Shown: positions 1 through 10,972 of the stretch, one piece after another | How positions within the stretch are numbered: position 1 is the first letter of the stretch | Layout: every line of letters begins with the position of its first letter | DNA from: Apium graveolens | Taxonomy: Eukaryota > Streptophyta > Magnoliopsida > Apiales > Apiaceae | NCBI RefSeq assembly: GCF_009905375.1 | Contig: NC_133647.1 | Span: forward strand, 806,001 to 870,000 | DNA length: 64,000 nucleotides | Reading direction: 5' to 3' | Program-made: the position numbers and the translations under genes | The notes under the pieces: model-generated | What the model was told of the DNA's origin: nothing | Seen by the model: only the letters and a program-made list of their open reading frames with translations | Database searches by the model: none

Positions 1-208
1 TGATAGGAGAGGGAGATGTTATATTATTGAGACATTATTATTCTGAGCCTTATCATTACAACCCCTTGACCTTAAATACTGTAAACAACAAAATACATAG
101 ACAGAGACAAAATATAGTACTAACAAACTTTGTCCTCTTGCTGGTACAAATGCATAATTGCATATTAGTCTATAAGTTCTTGCAGGGTTGCATATCAGTC
201 CCTCTATA
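1..208 (-). repeat. copia-1 3' LTR (truncated by window edge)
   Basis: It aligns along its whole length with 15993-16202 with scattered substitutions and about 2 bp of indel. The polypurine tract lies directly against it (209-220). The missing part, about 63 bp, lies before the window. Confidence 0.9.
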
Positions 209-2375
209 CGCCCCCTCAAGCTGGAGAGGGAGGTGAAGCTGAAGCTCCCAGCTTGCCAAGGAGATACTGATGTTGCTGCACTGGAAGAATCTTTGTGAGT
301 ATGTCTGTGAGCTGTTCATTCGAGGGAACATAGGAAGTCTGAACAGTGCCATCCTTGATGTGATCACGAATGAAGTGCAGTCCACTTCAACATGTTTAGT
401 CCGTTCGTGCAAGACAGGGTTAGCAGCTATAGCAAGTGCAGCTTGATTGTCGCACTTGATATTAGTAGCAGACAAGTTTTTGATTCCCAGATCTTTAAGT
501 AATGCAGACAGCCACAATACCTCGCAAGTGGTCAAGACCATAGCTCGGTACTCTGCTTCAGCAGAGGATCTAGCCACCACATTTTACTTTTTTGCCTTCC
601 AAGAGATGGGTGAGTCACTGAGGAGGATACAATATCCAGTTGTAGATTTTCTGCTGATTGAGCAGCTTGCCCAATCACTATCACAGTAAGCTGTGATAGT
701 GGCTGTGTTGGTAGAGGCCAACAATATTCCTTGTGAAGTGGAGCCAGCTAGATACCCGAGAAGCCTTTTAGCATATTGCATATGCACAGTAGTGGGTTGG
801 TTCATGAATTGACTCAAGTTGTAGACTGAGTAAGAGATGTCGGGCCTAGTGATTGTTAGATAAATCAACTGACCCATCAATCTCTGGTACGTAGCTGAAC
901 TGGGAAGTGGATCTCCTTTGTTACTGGTCAATTTTACATTAGGATCCATAGGCAAAAGTACTGGTTTGGCCTGTGACATATTGTGCTCGGAGAGAATGTC
1001 AAGAATATACTTTCTTTGTGACAAGAAAAAACCAGCCTTGGATCTGTCAACTTCCAGGCCCAAAAAATATCGTATAGGACCCAGATCTTTTATATGGAAT
1101 ACAACAGATAGCATTTGTTTGAGATTATCAATATCAGACATGGTGTCACCACAGATTAGTAAGTTGTCCACATAGACCAGCACTATGAGAGTGACAAAAC
1201 TAGTATTTCTCATGAATAGACTATAGTCTGTCTTGAGTTGAGTGAAGCCAAGATCAAGTAAGGTAGTTGACAACTTAGAGAACCACAGTCTTGGTGCCTG
1301 CTTAAGTCCATACAAGGATTTTCTGAGCTTACAAACAAGGTTGGGAGATGTACCTGATTTGCAGGGAATAGTGCCAAGCTGAATTCTGCTCCCCCTGTGT
1401 GTGTAGCCCAGTGGAAGGGTCATGTATACATCCTCATATAAGTCACCGTGCAAGAAGGCGTTTGACACGTCCATGTGTACAGTAAACCAATCGTAGATAT
1501 CAGCTACAACCAGGAATGTTCGAACGATTGTCATTTTCGCAACTGAAGCGAACGTTTCAGTGTAGTCTTCGCCAAATTTCTGTCTACACCCCAGAATCAC
1601 CAGCCTAGCCTTGTGTTTCTCAATGGAACCATCAGGGTTATATTTGGTTTTGAACAACCACTTACATCCAATGGAAACCTTTCCTGCAGGCAGCTCAGTC
1701 ACATCCCATGTATGATTGGATTCCAGTGCGTCCAATTCTGCATCCATGGGAGACACCCATTATGGATGTGTTACAGCAGTTTTAAAGGTGACTGGATCAG
1801 TGTTGTTGACAAGGGTTGACATGAAGCAGTTGAACTGGGGTGCTACTGTTGTGTTGGTGACAATGGATATGGTATAAACATTATTGGTTACGTAATCTTT
1901 ATGCCACAAAGGTTGTATGTGGTTTCTTGTAGACCTCCTTGTGTTGGTAGTGACAGAGGAAGGATCATGAATAGAGGGAGGAGAAAGGATAGATGTGTGA
2001 GAAGGAGTAGAGTTAGGCTCAGGTGTTTCAGGTATAGGTGTTTCAATTGCATCTTCAGTGTCGGGTAAGGTGAGAAACATATCATCTTTAAGGTCTGTAG
2101 TGTGATGATTAAGAACATTTGCTGGCACAGGAGTTACATATTGATCTACAGATTGAGGGTGAAAGGGAAATACATCCTCAACAAATAAAACATCTCTCGA
2201 TACAAATTCTTGCTTGTCTTGTAAATTGAGCAATCTGTAGCCTTTCTGAGTTACTGGGTAGCCCAACATGACACACGGTACGCCTCTTAGATGAAACTTA
2301 TCAGAGGAAAAATTGGGATTGGTAGAAAACGCCGAGCAACCAAACACTTTAAGAAGCTCGTAATCAGGAGCATTA
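170..2375 (-). pseudogene. copia-1 pol: integrase C-terminus, reverse transcriptase, RNase H
   Basis: Second half of the copia-1 polyprotein, which copies element RNA into DNA inside virus-like particles. On the minus strand it starts in the integrase C-terminus (MFGCSAF, LGYP motifs, about 2347-1760). It continues through reverse transcriptase ([48 protein letters not shown]) and ends in RNase H ([21 protein letters not shown]). The catalytic YVDD box reads YVDN (about 1170-1181), replacing an aspartate that holds the metal ions, which should abolish polymerisation. In-frame TAA stops lie at 1757-1759 and 581-583, but no frameshift is seen. This half joins 13589-15834 across the Athila insert. 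Confidence 0.93.
209..220 (-). promoter_or_regulatory. copia-1 polypurine tract
   Basis: On the minus strand this reads CTTGAGGGGGCG, directly before the 3' LTR. That is the usual position and composition of the plus-strand DNA primer in copia elements. Confidence 0.8.
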
Positions 2376-2380
2376 CCATA
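2376..2380. repeat. Target-site duplication CCATA, left copy
   Basis: Identical to 13589-13593 on the other side of the Athila element. A 5-bp duplication is normal for gypsy integrase. Confidence 0.95.
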
Positions 2381-3843
2381 TGATAAGTGGCATTTTATAC
2401 CACTTAGAACGTCTTAAAATGGCTTAAATTGGTGTCTTGAAATCAAGTATTTTGTGTATTTGATGCGTTTTTCTAGTGTTTATGCATTTCAGGGTATTAG
2501 TTGCATTTCGGGGGAGGAATCATCAAGAATAAGCCTTGGCATGTGTTCACCATTGCGAGAGGAAAGGAATGGGCAGATTACGGCGAAGAAACGGAGCAAA
2601 CCTGGATTTTTTCCAGTAGAGGCCTGCGCGCCCGCGCAGCAATGCTGAGCGGCCGCGCAGCAACCTGCGCGCCCGCGCAGCTATGCTGAGCGGCCGCGCA
2701 GGGTCGGGGAAAAAGATAAATTATTTTAGACTTCTACTTCTGTTTGGCTTCCAACTTCTATGTAATCTGAGTTTTATGGGACTATTATATAGGTAGATTT
2801 GAGACGTTTTCACAGAGAGTATTAAGGGGATTATGTTTTAGATTGTGTTTTACGCAAGAAGCGAAGGAGATAAGGAAGAAGACCGATTTAGCACACCGCA
2901 ACGAAGAGGAAGCATATTTTCTTGTGATTCTTGTTTCGTTGTAACGTTGGATGCTAGTTTTCTTGCTTTGACTTATTTACTCCTGTGACGTACTCTATTT
3001 TAATATAATTAGTTTAGTTATTATTTTCTTGTGTTTGTTTGTCATGATTTCATATGAACCCATGATGGCGATAAGTTCTATTATGGGCTAATCGTGATCA
3101 TGAGGTTGCAACGGATTTATTATGGAATTCTTTAGTTAATTGTTTAATACTTTAGTGTGTGATGATTGCATTATATCTAGTATTGGTTGTGCGTATTCGT
3201 CTTATATGCGTCGCGGACATATAAGATAGGGTGTTAATCTCTTGTGAAGCGACGGTGGATCTTGAGATTTAGAACTTGCCATGCTAGCATAGGTTCATGT
3301 ACGTTGAGCATGATTAGTGGGTAACTCTAACAGTTTTATTTGCCCTATGTAATCAAAAGGAATAACTTGAGCTTAAATCGTTGTGTTGTCAATTTCTGTA
3401 GACATATAGGAACTCAACATAATTGATGACTATTCAACTTCTATCTTAATTGTGGATGCTTGGTAGAATGGTATTAGTACAATGAAAGTTGGCTTTTATC
3501 AGTTTCGTGTTATTCGATTAATATCATCACTGTCACATGCTAAAGGTAATAACAATGGCTATAGAAGGAAGTAATAATGAAGTTGTATTCTCATGAGTGT
3601 TTTATTATTGATAAATTGAAGTGTTAGTTAAGTGGTTAATTAAGTAGTTAATTATAGTTAATATTTAATCAACAATTTTAAGTGTTATTATCTTAACATT
3701 GAGAAGTAATCATACATTGGTGAGTGAGTTTAATTAGACAATAATTTAGTCTGAGTCTCTGAGGGAACGAACTAGAAAATATTCTATATTACTTGCGAAC
3801 GCGTATACTTGCGTGAATATTAGCGCGTGTTTTCGCCCTAACA
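2381..3843 (+). repeat. Athila 5' LTR
   Basis: 1463 bp, starting TGATAAGTGG and ending CGCCCTAACA. It matches 12126-13588. A possible TATA element (TATTATATA) lies near 2783-2791. It contains a GC-rich palindrome array at 2624-2701 in otherwise AT-rich sequence. Confidence 0.97.
2624..2701. repeat. GC-rich palindrome array inside the Athila LTR (two 41-bp monomers)
   Basis: Each monomer holds a perfect 7-bp-arm palindrome (CTGCGCG-CC-CGCGCAG at 2624-2639 and 2665-2680) followed by a near-palindrome containing GCGGCCGC (2645-2660 and 2686-2701). The monomers repeat with a 41-bp period. A third, single monomer sits inside the element at 9510-9546. In the 3' LTR copy the first stem is damaged by two substitutions. 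Confidence 0.9.
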
Positions 3844-3849
3844 AGTTTT

Positions 3850-3868
3850 TGGCGCCGCTGCCGGGGAC
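3850..3868 (+). promoter_or_regulatory. Athila primer-binding site (tRNA-Asp)
   Basis: TGGCGCCGCTGCCGGGGAC lies 6 bp after the 5' LTR. It is complementary to the 3' end of plant tRNA-Asp (GTC), as I recall that sequence, with about one internal mismatch. tRNA-Asp priming is known for Athila elements. Confidence 0.85.
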
Positions 3869-3984
3869 TCGGCGTATTTGTTTAGTTTATGTACTTACCA
3901 TCATTGGTTATTAGGACTCAGTGATTAGGACGTAGTAGTTACTTACTCTTTTCGGTTGTGTTTCAGGTACTTTAGCAAGCGTTT

Positions 3985-6900
3985 ATGCAAACTCGTTCTC
4001 GTGCTCGCAAGAGGACTTTAGATACAGCTGAGGAGACAGACGAAGTTCTTGATATTCCGGAGAAGTTAGATTTTGAGGATTCGGATTCAGGAACTGAGCA
4101 GAAAGAACCAGTAAACATGGGAGATCGTATTGTTCAAGCTGATCCAGCTCTTATGGATTTTTCTCGGCCTAAAATTGATGACATTCAGTCAAGCATCCTT
4201 CATCCGGCTATTCAAGCTAACACCTTTGAAATCAAGCCGGGCACTATTCAGATGGTGCAAAATTATGTTTCTTTTGGAGGAGCGGCAACTAAAGACCCCA
4301 ACATGCACATAAGGAATTTTGTCGAGATCTGCAGCACTTTTAAGTATAATGGCGTGACTGATGAGGCTATCAAGTTGAGGCTTTTCCCATTCTCACTGAG
4401 GGATAAGGCTAAAGACTGGTTATATTCTAAACCAGCTGGGTCCATCACTACGTGGCAAGATCTTGCGCAAAAGTTTCTGGTGAAGTTTTATCCAATGGCA
4501 AAGACTGCTGCTATGAGGAGTGCTCTTACTCAGTTTGCGCAGCAACCTACAGAATCTATGTGCGAGGCTTGGGAACGCTACAAGGAAATGTTGAGAAAAT
4601 GTCCACATCATGGAATGCCAGATTGGATGGTGATCACTGGTTTCTATAATGGTTTGGGGGCCCAATCTCGGCCCATGCTCGATGCAGCAGTTGGAGGAGC
4701 CTTATGGGCTAAAAGCTATACTGAGGCGTATAATCTTATAGAGACGATGGCTGCAAATGAGCATCAAAACCCAACTCAGAGGATGACGTCAGGCAAGGTA
4801 GCAGGTATTCTGGAAGTTGATGCAGCCACCGCTATTGCAGCCCAGCTCCAAGCGCTATCAATGAAGGTTGATTCTCTGGCTACGTATGGAGTTAATCAAA
4901 TAACTATGGTTTGTGAGCTTTGTGCAGGTTCTCATGCTACGGATCAGTGTTCTCTTGTCAACGAATCTGTTCAGTATGTGAATAATTATCAGCGACAACA
5001 GCAGCCTGTGCCAGCGACCTATCATCCTAATAACAAAAATCATCCAAATTTCAGCTGGGGGAATAATCAGAATGCTATTCAGCCACCATATCAGCAAGGA
5101 GTGAGTAAACAGTTTAACCCACCTGGATTCCAGCAACCACAGCAGTATGCTACAAGGCAATCATATCCTCAACAGGGAAGTACAGCTGCACCCACTAGTG
5201 CTGATTTTGAGGAACTTAAGCTGTTGTGCAAGAGTCAGGCGGTTTCTATCAAGACCTTGGAAAATCAAATCGGTCAATTAGCCAATGCAGTGCTCAATCG
5301 TCAACCTGGCACTCTTCCCAGTGACACGGAAGTACCAGGCAGGAAGGAAGCTAAAGAGCAAGTCAAGGCTATTACCTTAAGGTCTGGAAAAGTGGCTGAT
5401 GCTGAAAAGGCAAAGGAAGTCGAAGCTGAAGTTAGAGATGAAGAATCTAAGCAAAAGGAGAAAGCGGCGGAACCAAGGAAGACTACTGTTGAACACACTC
5501 TGCCTGAGGCTAATACAGGGGAGAAACAGCTCTATCCTCCACCACCTTTTCCTAAGAGATTGCAGCAACAAAAGCTGGATAGACAGTTCGGGAAGTTTCT
5601 GGAGGTGTTCAAGAAACTTCACATCAATATACCTTTCGCTGAGGCTCTGGAACAAATGCCTAGTTATGCGAAGTTTATGAAGACTATTCTTGCAAGGAAG
5701 GTGAAACTGGATGACCTTGAAACCGTTGCTCTCACGGAAGAATGCAGCGCTGTTCTGCAGCAAAAGTTACCACCAAAACTGAAAGATCCAGGAAGCTTCA
5801 CCATTCCTTGCACCATTGGCAATCTAACTTTTGACAAGTGCCTTTATGATTTGGGAGCAAGCATTAATCTGATGCCGTTGTCGATCTTTAAAAAGCTGGA
5901 TCTGCCTGATCCAAAACCCACATACATGTCACTACAATTGGCTGACCGTTCCATTACTTACCCAAGGGACATAGTTGAGGATGTGCTCGTCAAGGTGGAT
6001 AAGCTCTTCTTTCCAGCAGATTTTGTTATTCTGGATTTTGAGGAAGATAAGAAGATTCCCATAATCTTGGGAAGGCCTTTCTTGGCTACTGGCCGTACCT
6101 TGATAGATGTACAAAAAGGTGAACTTACTATACGGGTCCAAGATCGGGATGTGACCTTCAATGTATTCAAGGCAATGAAATTCCCTACAGAAGATGAGGA
6201 GTGCTTAAAAGTGGATGTGATTGATACTGCGATTACTTCGGAACTCGATCACATGCTAATGTCTGATGCATTGGAAAAGGCCTTAGTGGGGGATTTTGAC
6301 AGCGATGATGAAGATAGCAACGAGCAATTACAATATCTGAACGCTTCTCCATGGAAGCGAAAGCTGGACATACCATTTGAATCTCTTGGTACTTCTGACC
6401 TTAAGAATGCTGAAGGGAAGCTCAAACCATCAATAGAGGAAGCACCTACCTTGGAGCTCAAACCATTACCTGAACACTTGAGGTATGCTTTTTTAGGTGA
6501 TTCATCTACGTTACCTGTTATTATTTCATCTGACCTTTCAGGTAGTGAGGAAGACAAGCTCTTAAGGATTTTGAGAGAATTCAAATCGGCTATAGGATGG
6601 ACCATAGCAGACATCAAGGGGATAAGTCCTTCATATTATATGCATAAAATTCTGCTAGAGGAAGGTAGTAAGCCAACTGTGGAACAGCAGCGAAGACTGA
6701 ATCCCATCATGAAGGAGGTGGTGAAGAAAGAAATTCTGAAATGGCTAGATGCAGGCATCATTTATCCTATTTCTGACAGCTCGTGGGTGAGCCCCGTACA
6801 ATGTGTACCTAAGAAGGGAGGTATCACTGTGGTCGCAAATGAAAAGAATGAGCTCATCCCTACTCGAACAGTTACAGGATGGAGAGTATGCATGGATTAT

Positions 6901-9351
6901 AGAAAATTGAACAAAGCCACAAGGAAGGATCACTTCCCCCTTCCATTTATTGATCAAATGCTTGACAGATTGGCGGGTCATGAGTATTTTTGTCTTTTGG
7001 ATGGTTATTCCGGGTATAATCAGATTTGTATTGCACTAGAGGATCAGGAAAAGACTACCTTCACTTGTCCATTTGGCACATTTGCTTTTCGCAGAGTTTC
7101 GTTTGGGTTATGTGGCGCCCCGGCCACTTTTCAGAGATGTATGATGGCTATATTCTCTGACATGATTGGAAATAACGTCGAAGTGTTCATGGATGACTTC
7201 TCCGTCTTTGGACACTCATATGATGAATATTTGAATAATCTGCGCGCCGTACTCAAAAGATGCGTGGAAACTAATTTGGTGCTTAATTGGGAGAAATGTC
7301 ATTTTATGGTGCGTGAAGGCATTATCCTTGGGCATAAGGTCTCTAGCAAGGGTCTGGAGGTGGACAAGGCCAAGGTGGGAGTCATTGAAAATCTTCCCCC
7401 ACCTAATTCTGTGAAAGGAATCCGTAGTTTTCTTGGTCATGCGGGTTTTTATCGGCGATTCATCAAGGACTTTTCAAAGATATCTAAGCCGTTGTGCAAT
7501 TTGCTTGAGAAAGATGTGCCGTTCAAATTTGATGATGAATGTTTGGCAGCATTCGAGACTCTCAAGAAGAGTTTGATTACTGCACCAGTTATTACAGCAC
7601 CAGATTGGACAGAACCGTTTGAGATGATGTGTGATGCGAGTGATTATGCGGTAGGTGCAGTTCTGGGACAGCGCAAGAAAAATCTCTTCCATGTGGTCTA
7701 CTATGCGAGTAAGACTTTAAATGGTGCCCAATTGAACTACACCACTACTGAGAAGGAGCTTTTGGCTATAGTCTTTGGCTTTAAGAAATTTCGATCTTAT
7801 CTGCTTGGTATGAAAGTAACAGTATTCACTGATCATGCAGCTATTCGCTATCTGGTTTCTAAGAAGGATTCGAAGCCGAGACTCATTCATTGGGTGCTTT
7901 TACTTCAGGAATTTGAGTTAGAGATCAAAGATAGAAAAGGTACTGAGAATCAAGTAGCTGACCATCTCTCTAGGTTGGAGAATCCCGATTCTACTTCACA
8001 AGATAGGACGTTAATCAATGAATCTTTTTCGGATGAGCAGTTGTTTGCAATTCAGGAGGAAGAACCATGGTTTGCAGATATTGTAAACTATCTCGTCAGC
8101 AATATAATGCCTCTTAATTTGACATCCGCTCAAAAGAAGAAGTTTCTGCATGAGGTGAAGTGGTATATGTGGGATGAACCATATTTGTTTAGACAGGGAG
8201 CTGACCAGATCATCAGGAGATGTATCCCGTTCTGTGAGACGGAGGGGATATTACGAGACTGCCATTCCACGGTTTATGGTGGACACTATGGAGGTGAGAA
8301 GACGGCAGCTCGTATTCTGCAAGCAGGTTTTTTCTGGCCTACTTTGTTCAAGGATGCTCATCAGTTTGTTTTAAGGTGTGATCGTTGCCAAAGAGTGGGA
8401 AATTTGTCAAGGAAGGATGAGATGCCATTAAATGTGATGCTTGAAGTCGAGGTCTTTGATGTGTGGGGAATCGATTTCATGGGGCCTTTTATCGCGTCTT
8501 GCAATAATCAGTACATCTTGCTGGCAATCGATTATGTCTCAAAATGGGTCGAAGTTAAAGCTTTACCGACAAATGATGCAAAGGCAGTGCTAAATTTTCT
8601 TCATAAGCAAATTTTCACAAGGTTTGGAACACCTCGGGTAATCATAAGTGATGAAGGATCGCATTTTTGCAACCGTAAGTTCACTTCTATGATGCAGCGT
8701 TATAATGTGAATCATCGAGTAGCTACTGCCTATCATCCGCAAACAAATGGTCAAGCGGAAGTGTCTAACAGAGAGATAAAGCGTATTCTAGAGAAGGTTG
8801 TTTGTCCGTCAAGGAAGGATTGGTCTTTAAAGCTCGATGAAGCTGTTTGGGCTTACAAAACAGCATACAAAACTCCACTTGGGATGTCACCGTTTCAGTT
8901 GATGTACGGTAAGGGATGTCATCTACCGGCGGAGCTTGAGCATAAGGCCTACTGGGCATTGAAGAAATTGAACCTGGATTTAGATGCAGCTGGTAAGAAA
9001 AGAATGGTTCAGCTTAATGAACTTGATGAATTTCGACTTCAAGCGTACGAGAATAACAAAATGTATAAGGAAAAGGTGAAGAGGTGGCACGATAGGAAGC
9101 TACATCCTAAGTTATTTGTGCCAGGGCAACAAGTTCTTTTATTCAACTCTCGGCTCCGACTTTTTCCTGGGAAGTTGAAATCAAGGTGGTCTGGACCTTT
9201 TATTGTCAAAACTGTGTTTCCACATGGAGCGGTGGAAATTTTTGAGAATGATTCGGACCAAGCATTCAAGGTTAACGGTCAGCGGTTGAAGCACTACTAT
9301 GGGGACATGGCAAACCGAGAGGTGGTTAGTGCCATTTTGTTGACTACTTGA
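3985..9351 (+). CDS. gag-pol: Athila gag-pol polyprotein, intact, 1788 aa
   Basis: A single uninterrupted ORF. Gag (about residues 60-250) has the retrotransposon capsid fold signature [16 protein letters not shown] zinc knuckle, [13 protein letters not shown], lies near residue 309. A glutamine/proline-rich linker and a charged stretch follow. Protease has DLGAS near 622 and ILGRPFLA. Reverse transcriptase has [26 protein letters not shown] and the catalytic FMDD near 1068. RNase H has MMCDAS near 1216 and FTDHAA. Integrase has an HHCC finger from about 1426 and catalytic D (GIDFMG, about 1496), D (ISDEGS, about 1556) and E (NREIKR, about 1596). Gag and pol share one frame, so no frameshift is needed. 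The first ATG lies 142 bp after the LTR and just after the primer site, which supports this start. It encodes the capsid and all copying and integration enzymes. Confidence 0.97.
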   Translation: MQTRSRARKRTLDTAEETDEVLDIPEKLDFEDSDSGTEQKEPVNMGDRIVQADPALMDFSRPKIDDIQSSILHPAIQANTFEIKPGTIQMVQNYVSFGGAATKDPNMHIRNFVEICSTFKYNGVTDEAIKLRLFPFSLRDKAKDWLYSKPAGSITTWQDLAQKFLVKFYPMAKTAAMRSALTQFAQQPTESMCEAWERYKEMLRKCPHHGMPDWMVITGFYNGLGAQSRPMLDAAVGGALWAKSYTEAYNLIETMAANEHQNPTQRMTSGKVAGILEVDAATAIAAQLQALSMKVDSLATYGVNQITMVCELCAGSHATDQCSLVNESVQYVNNYQRQQQPVPATYHPNNKNHPNFSWGNNQNAIQPPYQQGVSKQFNPPGFQQPQQYATRQSYPQQGSTAAPTSADFEELKLLCKSQAVSIKTLENQIGQLANAVLNRQPGTLPSDTEVPGRKEAKEQVKAITLRSGKVADAEKAKEVEAEVRDEESKQKEKAAEPRKTTVEHTLPEANTGEKQLYPPPPFPKRLQQQKLDRQFGKFLEVFKKLHINIPFAEALEQMPSYAKFMKTILARKVKLDDLETVALTEECSAVLQQKLPPKLKDPGSFTIPCTIGNLTFDKCLYDLGASINLMPLSIFKKLDLPDPKPTYMSLQLADRSITYPRDIVEDVLVKVDKLFFPADFVILDFEEDKKIPIILGRPFLATGRTLIDVQKGELTIRVQDRDVTFNVFKAMKFPTEDEECLKVDVIDTAITSELDHMLMSDALEKALVGDFDSDDEDSNEQLQYLNASPWKRKLDIPFESLGTSDLKNAEGKLKPSIEEAPTLELKPLPEHLRYAFLGDSSTLPVIISSDLSGSEEDKLLRILREFKSAIGWTIADIKGISPSYYMHKILLEEGSKPTVEQQRRLNPIMKEVVKKEILKWLDAGIIYPISDSSWVSPVQCVPKKGGITVVANEKNELIPTRTVTGWRVCMDYRKLNKATRKDHFPLPFIDQMLDRLAGHEYFCLLDGYSGYNQICIALEDQEKTTFTCPFGTFAFRRVSFGLCGAPATFQRCMMAIFSDMIGNNVEVFMDDFSVFGHSYDEYLNNLRAVLKRCVETNLVLNWEKCHFMVREGIILGHKVSSKGLEVDKAKVGVIENLPPPNSVKGIRSFLGHAGFYRRFIKDFSKISKPLCNLLEKDVPFKFDDECLAAFETLKKSLITAPVITAPDWTEPFEMMCDASDYAVGAVLGQRKKNLFHVVYYASKTLNGAQLNYTTTEKELLAIVFGFKKFRSYLLGMKVTVFTDHAAIRYLVSKKDSKPRLIHWVLLLQEFELEIKDRKGTENQVADHLSRLENPDSTSQDRTLINESFSDEQLFAIQEEEPWFADIVNYLVSNIMPLNLTSAQKKKFLHEVKWYMWDEPYLFRQGADQIIRRCIPFCETEGILRDCHSTVYGGHYGGEKTAARILQAGFFWPTLFKDAHQFVLRCDRCQRVGNLSRKDEMPLNVMLEVEVFDVWGIDFMGPFIASCNNQYILLAIDYVSKWVEVKALPTNDAKAVLNFLHKQIFTRFGTPRVIISDEGSHFCNRKFTSMMQRYNVNHRVATAYHPQTNGQAEVSNREIKRILEKVVCPSRKDWSLKLDEAVWAYKTAYKTPLGMSPFQLMYGKGCHLPAELEHKAYWALKKLNLDLDAAGKKRMVQLNELDEFRLQAYENNKMYKEKVKRWHDRKLHPKLFVPGQQVLLFNSRLRLFPGKLKSRWSGPFIVKTVFPHGAVEIFENDSDQAFKVNGQRLKHYYGDMANREVVSAILLTT

Positions 9352-9799
9352 GAAAGGTACGGAACGTCAAGCTAATGACGAGAAAGAAGCGCTGCGTGGG
9401 AGGCAACCCATGAATTGTTGTTACAGGAACCCTTAGAAGTTAATAACCTATCCAAAAACACAAAAAAATCAGAAAACAGGGGCTGAAAATTTTTTTTTCC
9501 AGAGACCCTCTGCGCGCCCGCGCATTTATGCTGAGCGGCCGCGCAGGGGTCGAGTTCCAGAAAATTTTTAACAGTTCAGAAAAAAAAAACAAACAAAAAC
9601 ACAAAAACAGTTTTAGCCCATAAACCCACGAATTGTTCCCGCTACCCCATCATTTTATCCCTTAATTCCCAAACCCTAATCTAATCCACACCCCATATAT
9701 ACATACACCTATCCTACATATCTCCCACAAAACTTCCTACACTTAAATCCTCTCACAAACATCAAAAATCAGTTCTTATACACTTTTATTCACGAATCA
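9352..9799 (+). other. Spacer between Athila pol and env-position ORF
   Basis: 448 bp without a gene. It holds one GC-rich hairpin monomer (9510-9546) like those in the LTR. A TATA-like stretch follows (CATATATACATAC, about 9692-9704). The last ~70 bp before the next ATG are C/A-rich and G-poor, resembling a transcribed leader. This is compatible with a separate promoter for the downstream ORF, but that is inference. Confidence 0.5.
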
Positions 9800-10972
9800 A
9801 TGGCACCCAAGAGAGCACGCACTATTGACAGCAGCAACACAGTTTCTACTGCTGATTCATCGAGGGGTACTGCTGCAAGGCCTCGGTTAACTGACAGAGC
9901 TGCGGAGGAGGAGTACACTAGGCTGTTGGGGAAGCTGATTCTGAAGGAGAGGGGGTTTTTACCATCAGGGAGGGATGGTGAGTTGTTGCCCATGATTGCA
10001 GAGAAGGGGTGGATAGCTTTTTGTGAGTCACCCGAAGCAGTACCGATGAGCGTTATTCGCGAGTTCTACGCGAACGCGAAGGCTGAAAAGAATGGGTTTT
10101 CTGTAGTCCGTGGGCTGACGGTTGATTATCATCCTGCGGCGATTCGCCGTGTGATTGGACAGCGAGAGAGGAAGCCCGAGGAGGAGAACTGGAATGAAAA
10201 GACTGCTGAGGATTTTGACTTGGATTTGATTTGTGCGACTCTCTGTCGACCGGGCACAGTTTGGACCCGCAGTCCAGGCAATAATGAGTATCGACACTTT
10301 CCGGCGATCGTCATGAACAGGTATGCCCGTGCATGGAATGCATTTATATGTGCTAATATTTTGCCTTCTTCACATACACACGAGGTCACAGTTGAGAGAG
10401 CACAGTTGTTGTGGGGAATTCTGCATGATGAGTACTATGTGGACCTTGGTGAGTTTATCTACCAAGGAATTCTGAAGTTTTTGAGGGGAGCAAAGCATAT
10501 GAACGTCCCTTATGCATCCACGGTTACGAAGCTATGCCGAGCAGTGGGAGTGAACTGGCCGGCTCATGAGCAGTTACAGTTGCCAGCAGCTCCGATTGAT
10601 TCTGGCACTCTGAATGGGATGCAGGAGTGGACCGGTGGTGAGCCTAAGGAGCATGGGCTGGGTTATCGTCTTCCAGGAGGGCGTCCAGCACGAGGTGCTA
10701 CTATGGCTAGGCCAGGGCGTGGTGAGGCTGGTTCTTCGAGAGCTCAGGAGGGTGCTGGGATGGGTGATGCCCAGTATAGGAGGCTTTCATGGCGGATGGA
10801 TGTCATGTATGAGACGCAGAGCAGGTTTGCTCAGGAGCTCACCCTTGCGTTAGGGACTGCTTTTCGAGGCCTTGGAGCTGTTATCCAGTGGCCAGTTTTT
10901 GGTGAGGACTCTGCATACCCACCGCCTGATACTCCACCCACTGAGGGTGATGATGATGATGACTCCGAGTAG
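9800..10972 (+). CDS. Athila env-position ORF with putative plant transposon protein domain, 390 aa
   Basis: An intact ORF in the position where Athila and related elements carry an env-like gene. Residues about 30-260 resemble the plant transposon protein domain often annotated in such ORFs: a GFLPSGRDGE / IAEKGWIAFC start, SVIREFYANA, FSVVRGLTVDYHPAAIRRVIG. I see no signal peptide and no strong membrane-spanning segment, so a role as a true envelope glycoprotein is unsupported. The C-terminus is low-complexity, Gly/Arg-rich, and ends in an acidic tail of repeated Asp. The start ATG follows a C-rich leader-like spacer. It has stayed open beside an intact gag-pol, which suggests recent selection or simply youth. 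Its function is unknown. Confidence 0.85.
   Translation: MAPKRARTIDSSNTVSTADSSRGTAARPRLTDRAAEEEYTRLLGKLILKERGFLPSGRDGELLPMIAEKGWIAFCESPEAVPMSVIREFYANAKAEKNGFSVVRGLTVDYHPAAIRRVIGQRERKPEEENWNEKTAEDFDLDLICATLCRPGTVWTRSPGNNEYRHFPAIVMNRYARAWNAFICANILPSSHTHEVTVERAQLLWGILHDEYYVDLGEFIYQGILKFLRGAKHMNVPYASTVTKLCRAVGVNWPAHEQLQLPAAPIDSGTLNGMQEWTGGEPKEHGLGYRLPGGRPARGATMARPGRGEAGSSRAQEGAGMGDAQYRRLSWRMDVMYETQSRFAQELTLALGTAFRGLGAVIQWPVFGEDSAYPPPDTPPTEGDDDDDSE

Noticed and set aside
2454..2689. Open frames across the Athila LTR GC-rich module (also 12246-12434 and 58572-58754), arginine/alanine-rich
   Set aside because: They exist only because GC-rich palindromes lack stop codons. They lie wholly within LTRs, match no family, and differ in frame and content between the related LTRs.
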